Source: Diplonema japonicum (taxonomy: Eukaryota; Euglenozoa; Diplonemea; Diplonemida; Diplonemidae). From it: a DNA stretch of 64,000 nucleotides. Positions 58,742 to 64,000 of this stretch are shown here, piece after piece. Below the pieces are notes generated by a model. The model was not told the DNA's origin. It saw only the letters and a program-made list of their open reading frames with translations, and searched no databases. Numbering within the stretch: position 1 is the stretch's first letter; each line of letters starts with the position of its first letter. The stretch spans positions 310,001 to 374,000 of the forward strand of contig OZ025670.1 of NCBI GenBank assembly GCA_964019335.1. Reading direction: 5' to 3'. The translations under genes were made by a program, and so were the position numbers.

Positions 58742-59883
58742 ATGAGGCGGTATAGCCCGAAGGTACCAAAGCCGAAACCCGTCACGGGCGGCACAAATGT
58801 TTGTCTTATAAAAGGGTTGTTGTTTGTGGGTATCAGCACCTTGATATTGAGTTTGATCCTTGCGATGTCGCGTCCCTCGTCGGTCATGCCGAGGAGGAAG
58901 CGGGCTGATGGGGAGGGGGAACTGAGGTTTATAAAGCCGTATGACGAGCACGCTACAGCAACAACAGAGCACAAGCAGGCCTCGAAAGCAGGCCCTGCTA
59001 ACAAAGAAGATGAGAAGAAACAAGAACACCCTGAACGGCATGTCATTGATCAGACAAAGTCCTCATCAAAGTTCCCCCCTGACAGGGTAGGCTACACCAC
59101 ACAAAGCGACCCATTCAACAAATGCGCCGTGGCCTTCGGTGGCGCTCTATACCTCTCAGAACACGGTGACAGATGCATCTTTCCGTTCAAAAAAAACGGA
59201 AAATGGATCCATGATGTCCGGCATGGGATCTGCGCTGTCTCCATCACAGGAACTGGCAACGCAAAATACGTTGCAAACGTTACAAAACAGCAAACAATCT
59301 CAGAAGACCAAGTTTGTGTGGCTGTTGAAAACCCAAAAACCTGCAATGGTGAACGGGTGGACGATGTCGATTGTCAAGCCACAATTGAAACAGGCACTTG
59401 CGTGTGTAAAGGAAAGCTTGGTGTGACAAAAGGCACCTTGGAGTGCAGGAGAATGTCCTGTGAAGCAGTGTGCCGCACCATCTTCGAGGACTTCATGTCC
59501 TCTTCCCACTCAGAGGACGCTTCGAAAAAATCGCTCCCTTACATTGAACTTATTTCGGACTTGTCGAAGAAGCACACTCCAGACAACATATCCGGGTGGA
59601 AGGCCTTTGTCGAGGCGCTTCCCCCTAAGGACGACGTTGCTGGGCAGTGGTGTGGGAAGGGCATTGCCATCATGGCGGGTTCTATCACCACGCTGCCGCA
59701 GGCGATTGCTTCTGTTGCGTTTATCAGGGGGCATCTTATCTCTGACGTTCCTGTTGAAATCTGGCAGACGGAAGACGAGGCTACGGACCACACAGATGAG
59801 TTCCACAACGGGTTGAGGCAGCTCAACATTAGACTGCGAACGCTTCCTGGAGGGGCGAAGTCGGCGACAACTAAGTATGAATG

Positions 59884-59916
<33 letters not shown>

Positions 59917-60000
59917 CAGCGAATTGTTCGCCTTGAAACCAGCGGTGATCTTGGCGTCGGCTTTCGACGTTGTCTTGTTCCTAGATGCCGATGCGGTGTG

Positions 60001-60032
<32 letters not shown>

Positions 60033-61072
60033 CAAATCGTTAGATCCCATTGGTCGACCCGCTTCAGATTTTCCAGCAACGGCAGAAGTCGTCTGCCGTC
60101 TTTTGGCCGGACTACTGGACATTATTGCACGACGCCAAGATCTGGGAGTCGATCGAGGGAGGTTGGCCGTTCCCGGACCGTGTCGCGGCGTCTCAAGACA
60201 GTGGTTTAATGGTTGTCTGCAAGTCCTGCGGCGCATGGAAACCGCTCACCCTCGCCTTCTACTTCAACTACCACAACAACGTGTTCTACCCCGCTATCTA
60301 CACAGGACACTTTTCAGAGAAACAGTGCCGCGCAAGTAAATGCAACTCCGGCCACTCCGTCCCGGGCATCGGCGACAAGGATACCTTCCAAATCGCATGG
60401 AGAGCACTCAATGAGCCGTACCACATGATGCCCCCCTCCGCACTGGGCGGCACCATGCTTCCAAAAAGATCGCTTCTATGTGGGACATCGTTTCTCCACA
60501 AAAGCCGCAACGGTGCGACAATAGCAATACATCACAACTCGAACAAGTGGTGGTACAAAGACTTCCTTACTGGGAAGTGGGCATCGTCAAGAACAGGGTT
60601 TCTGTTAACCCACACAACGTCTTACGTCAATGATGAGACAGCCTTCCATGCGGATGGGGTCAACCAGTGGAGAGCTGTTACGTACTCAGGTAGATTTGAT
60701 GCGGGGAAGCAAGCACCACCCGCGGGTGCCAGGTGGTGTATTGTGTACAAAGGTGATGTGCGGACTAGTACCATCGAAAGCGAGATGGGTTGGGACATTG
60801 AAACCATCTTGCTGACGTTTTACAGTAAGACCTACGCCGCTCCTTGGCTTTCCGACTGGGCGACCGACGCTCTTGCAAAGGATACACCGATTCAGAAATG
60901 CTTGCGTGCGAAGGGATGGGCTACCGTGAAGGAAATCGACACTGTCCGAGACGACGCGCTGAGGAATATTGTCATAAGTGCCCTTCACGCGCGGGGACAA
61001 GGTAAGGTCACAGTCCTCCAAGGACGTTCAGATGCTGGGCTGTCTGAACTGTGCTTGAAGCAAGAAACGTGA
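58742..61072 (+). CDS. MNN1-like alpha-mannosyltransferase (GT71) with FN2-like segment
   Basis: Three exons (58742-59874, 59920-59995, 60044-61072; introns 45 and 48 bp) give 745 residues. A cytoplasmic tail and signal anchor (VCLIKGLLFVGISTLILSLI) indicate a type II Golgi protein. Residues about 125-170 (GGALYLSEHGDRCIFPFKKN then GKWIHD) resemble the start of a fibronectin type II module, and a Cys-rich stretch follows (CNGERVDDVDC, TCVCKGKLG). From residue about 300 the GT71/MNN1 catalytic region runs: GKGIAIMAGSITTLPQAIAS, the DxD site VVLFLDADAIPLVDPLQIF and VFWPDYW. The DxD exon is only 76 bp and lies between two homopolymer introns; skipping it would destroy activity. The enzyme probably adds mannose or a related sugar to glycoproteins in the Golgi. 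Confidence 0.85.
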
Positions 61073-61729
61073 GAAATTTGGGAGAAGAAAAAAAAAAGAG
61101 AAAAAAAAAAAAGTAATAATAATAGATACATATCACGTTTTTTCTTTTCTTTTTTTTTTTTTTTTTTTTCCCGTATACCGTCGACACCAAGGGTTGGGGG
61201 GAGGGGAGAAAAAAAAAAGAGGGGGAAAAAAAAGAGGGTCCCTCTCCCCCACATGTTATCTAATGGGTTTGTTTGTTCGTTGGTATAAACCAGGAAAAAA
61301 AAAAAAAAAAAAAAAAAAAAGACTCCCTTCCCGCCTTTACCGACACTGCTTCGATTATTTTGAATCTCCTCCCCCACCCACAGGTAGGGGGAGAAAAAAA
61401 AGGGGTCTTTTATAAAAAAGAACTATGGTTTAAAAAAAAATTAAAAAAAGTGTTTATAGGGCTTTATTAGATACGTGTGTGGGTAATCCCTTCATTTTTT
61501 TTTTCTCTTTTTTTTTTTCTCTTTCGTTCAAAGGGAAAAAGTTGGACCACTGATGTATACTCGGGAGGTCATGGAAAAAAAAAAAAAAAGGGTTTTTTTT
61601 TTAAACATAAAAATTGGTGCTGCTGTTGCCAGCAGTTCTTCTCCATCAGGAGTTTTAAAGCGGTGTTAAAAAAAAAAAAACTTTTAATTTTTATTTATTT
61701 TCTGGATTTCCGGGGTTTGCCTTTCAGTC

Positions 61730-61894
61730 ATGGATGGCATCTGCGGTAACAACATCGCTCGCAGTCCCTCTAAGAAGGGAGCTGTTTGGGTGGACGAAAA
61801 CAGGGGCCATGCGTCGCTGATGCACCCAGGTTCCTCAGGGAGTTCATCGAGTTCAGCCGCATCCGCACCAGAAAGCCCAGGGAGGCTGACATGA
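61730..61894 (+). CDS. Possible small protein or coding remnant
   Basis: A 54-residue frame (MDGICGNNIARSPSKKGAVW, then a Ser/Gly run) starts 2 bases after a TTTCAG acceptor. The same DNA is also open on the - strand (ELRYHVSLPGLSGADAAELD), with in-frame stops upstream, so this may be a decayed gene whose strand is unclear. Confidence 0.25.
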   Translation: MDGICGNNIARSPSKKGAVWVDENRGHASLMHPGSSGSSSSSAASAPESPGRLT

Positions 61895-62148
61895 TAACGT
61901 AGTTCGATGCCCTGTACAAAGGAGGGCTAAGCCGCCGAGCCTCTGGTCCCTTTATAGTCGCCTGAACCATACCATGGAGCAGAAGCACAAAACTGCAAGA
62001 CTGGCCCAGGTTGACTGCCATGCTGAAGGCGTGGACGAGCAGTGCAAGCAACCCCCTGTCTTAATGTTATGTCAAATCCTGGACTTCCTGGTTTTGGGGG
62101 GTTTGGGAGTACCATCGGGAACCAGAAAATAAATAAAATTACGTATTC

Positions 62149-62266
62149 ATGAATTAAAGTGGACTTTACTCTTTCCCTTGGCTGATAATCTGTTCCTCGG
62201 AATCTGATTTTCACGAGCGAAGCGAGGGAAAATACCGCGGGAAATAAAGTCCACTTTATTTTTCAT
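62149..62266. mobile_element. MITE-like nested inverted repeat
   Basis: ATGAATTAAAGTGGACTTTA (62149-62168) is the inverted partner of TAAAGTCCACTTTATTTTTCAT (62245-62266). Between them a second inverted repeat, ATTTTC/GAAAAT (62207-62233), surrounds GAGCGAAGCGAG. The whole would fold into a long hairpin. The size and nested termini suit a small non-autonomous transposon or its end. Confidence 0.4.
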
Positions 62267-63339
62267 AAATCAATAGTTATTAAAAAAAAAAAAAAAAAAC
62301 TATGTTATTTGTTATGGTAGTTTGTTTGCCGTTCTTCTTTGGGGCAACAAGACCAAGGGTCTTCGGGCCTAGGTGCACTTGCCCCCCCCCCATTTTTTTC
62401 CCCTCATTTCTTTACGCTTTTCTCTGTGTATTGCTGAAAAGAGAAGGGGAAAATATTTGTTTGGAGAGAAAATCTAAAAAGAGACGTATGCCTTTTGCTT
62501 GGTAGATATACAAAAAAAAAAAAAGATTAAATGCGAAGGGGGTATTTTACGTTTCCTTGAAAGAACAAACCAGGGGGAAGGAAAGTTGCAATGAACGGTG
62601 CTTTGCACTTTTCATTTTTTGTTGCCTCCCTTTTTTTTTTCTTAGGTAGTGATAGCACACGAAACAGAAAACTTGAAATAGGTTTTTTTTTATTTCTTGT
62701 TCTTTTTTTCCGAAAAAAAAAAAAAGGTATCAAGTTTTAATTTTTTGTTCCCTTCTTTTTTTTTTTCCCCCTTCCTTCCTTTCTCTTGTCCCTTACCCTG
62801 TATTACAGTCTGGATATCGGTCTCTCATCCCATTTACAAAATGGGGAGGGGGAAAAAAAATCAACTAACTCTTCTTTCTTTTTTTTTCTTCTTTTTTTTT
62901 TTCCCTGCGCCAAGGAAAAAAAAAGTTTTAAAAAAAATAAATGAAAAGAAAGAAAAGAAAAAAAAAAGAGAAACTTACCCTGAAGACTGCTTTTTTTTTT
63001 TTATTCATGAATCAGCGGTGTTTTCTCTTATTCCCTCATTTTTCAAAAAAAAAAAACAATTTTTTTTATTTCAGCTTTTTTCTTCTTCTTTCCGTTTCTT
63101 ATTCTTTATTTTAAAGAAAGAAAAAAAAAAAAAAAAAAAAAAAAAAAACAGCAGATTCTATTAGAGAAAAATAATAAGAAAGGGAAATAGAAGGGTGTCA
63201 TAGGGAGAATGAAAGGGGGGAGAAGAAAAAAAAAATGCACCACTTTTTTCTTCTTCTTTTTCCTATTTTGTCTCCTTTTTTTAAAAGTTTTCTTAATTCC
63301 CCCCCTTCCCCTCCTTCTTCTTTTTTTTTACTTCCCTCT

Positions 63340-63380
<41 letters not shown>

Positions 63381-63709
63381 CGGATTTCTAATGTGAAGCC
63401 ATGCTTTGGGAACCCTGAGAAATTCCACAAGGGAAGGAATGCAATTAAGTCAAGTTTTATTTGTGCTATTTTTTTTTTTCTTTAATTTCTTTTATCTTTT
63501 TGATGCATTTGGCTGAAAAGTACTATACAAAATGAAGCGGCCTTTTCTAAGGGAAAAGTACCTCTTTAAAAAAAAGAAAAAAAAAAAGAAAAACGGCTTC
63601 TAATTAGAAATCCGAAAGGGTAAATCATTTAAAGAATGTTTTTTTTTCTTTCTCCCCCTCCCCCTTCTAATTTCACATTGTTCACAAAAGAAAGGGAGAG
63701 GGGAATAAA

Positions 63710-64000
63710 ATGTGTCAGCTATTCGGCTTTACGTTTATCCTCACTGTGGCTGCTCTGAGCTACGTGATGAACATGTGCCCTGAGGTTCTGTATCCCGACA
63801 CGGAAGAACCCACAGGGAAGGGCTTGGAACTGATCCCGGGCGGTGTGGAGGGGTACCTCAAGGTTCAGGAAGAGGCCCCCGTGAGCGTGTACGACGAAGA
63901 GGCCAAACGGTACAACTTCGGGAGGTTCAAGAAACCGTTCAAGAACGCCGCCACCCACAAACTGAACCCTGCACAGTACCTCACACAACACAAGGAATGG
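63710..64000 (+). CDS. Signal-anchored protein, 5' end only
   Basis: The frame is open to the right edge (97 codons). The N-terminus MCQLFGFTFILTVAALSYVM is a signal peptide or anchor, followed by an acidic/Pro-rich luminal-type segment (PDTEEPTGKGLELIPGG) and a basic stretch (RYNFGRFKKPFKNAATHK). No family is recognised from this part. The start follows a long pyrimidine tract and an AAAAG acceptor about 20 bases upstream. Confidence 0.6.
   Translation, partial: MCQLFGFTFILTVAALSYVMNMCPEVLYPDTEEPTGKGLELIPGGVEGYLKVQEEAPVSVYDEEAKRYNFGRFKKPFKNAATHKLNPAQYLTQHKEW

Larger units (their letters stand above)
61073..63709. other. 2.6 kb low-complexity region with island of normal sequence
   Basis: Mostly A and T runs, including T at 63341-63380. 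An island of GC-normal sequence at 61725-62280 contains a possible small gene or decayed coding piece and a MITE-like inverted repeat (both listed). A pyrimidine tract and AAAAG acceptor near 63690 precede the last gene. Confidence 0.5.

Overview
This is a eukaryotic nuclear window, most likely from a protist. The genes are close together. Many are interrupted by tiny introns of about 35-76 bp that mostly begin GTATG and often consist largely of an A or T run. The spaces between genes are filled with long A, T, C and G runs. Every gene I can support with confidence, about 30 of them, lies on the + strand. Most start codons have a pyrimidine tract and an AG acceptor a short way upstream. That layout resembles the directional gene clusters and spliced-leader trans-splicing of Euglenozoa, but no sequence here proves the lineage and dinoflagellate-like groups remain possible.

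Layout. 1-16.4 kb: the end of a coiled-coil protein; a PB1-RS-TPR-UBA protein; a repeat/PDZ protein; a serine-rich coiled-coil protein; a WH2/polyproline actin regulator; a large helical protein; a Mth938/NDUFAF3-type complex I assembly factor; a PDZ-like protein; a protein combining a beta-tent (CULT/Mis18-like) and a LON domain; and a RanBP2-type zinc-finger protein. 16.4-20.5 kb is a 4 kb low-complexity stretch without a recognisable gene. 20.5-25.4 kb: UPF1 RNA helicase, a GRAM-domain protein and a small secreted protein.

25.7-38.4 kb is the most unusual part. Here sit four more copies of the PB1/UBA protein, a short UBA coiled-coil protein, two identical eIF1A genes and a RING/TRAF-type zinc-finger protein. 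The PB1/UBA copies are near-identical in long blocks but mosaic elsewhere, and they carry one to three copies of a small Cys/His module. Their ends match the p62/NBR1 autophagy-receptor plan (self-assembling PB1, ubiquitin-binding UBA). The locus looks like a recently duplicating and recombining family.

38.8-64 kb: sphingomyelin-synthase-like enzyme, a three-repeat 'RLY' protein, a secreted protein, a PH-like plus catalytically dead metacaspase protein, EB1, an LVIVD-repeat membrane protein, a CHID1-like GH18 protein, NOL6/Utp22 (pre-rRNA processing), a large TPR protein, a GT71/MNN1-like glycosyltransferase with a fibronectin-II-like segment, a 2.6 kb non-coding stretch with a MITE-like inverted repeat, and the start of another gene at the right edge. 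Neighbouring genes show no shared pathway, as expected if clusters are transcribed together and processed individually.
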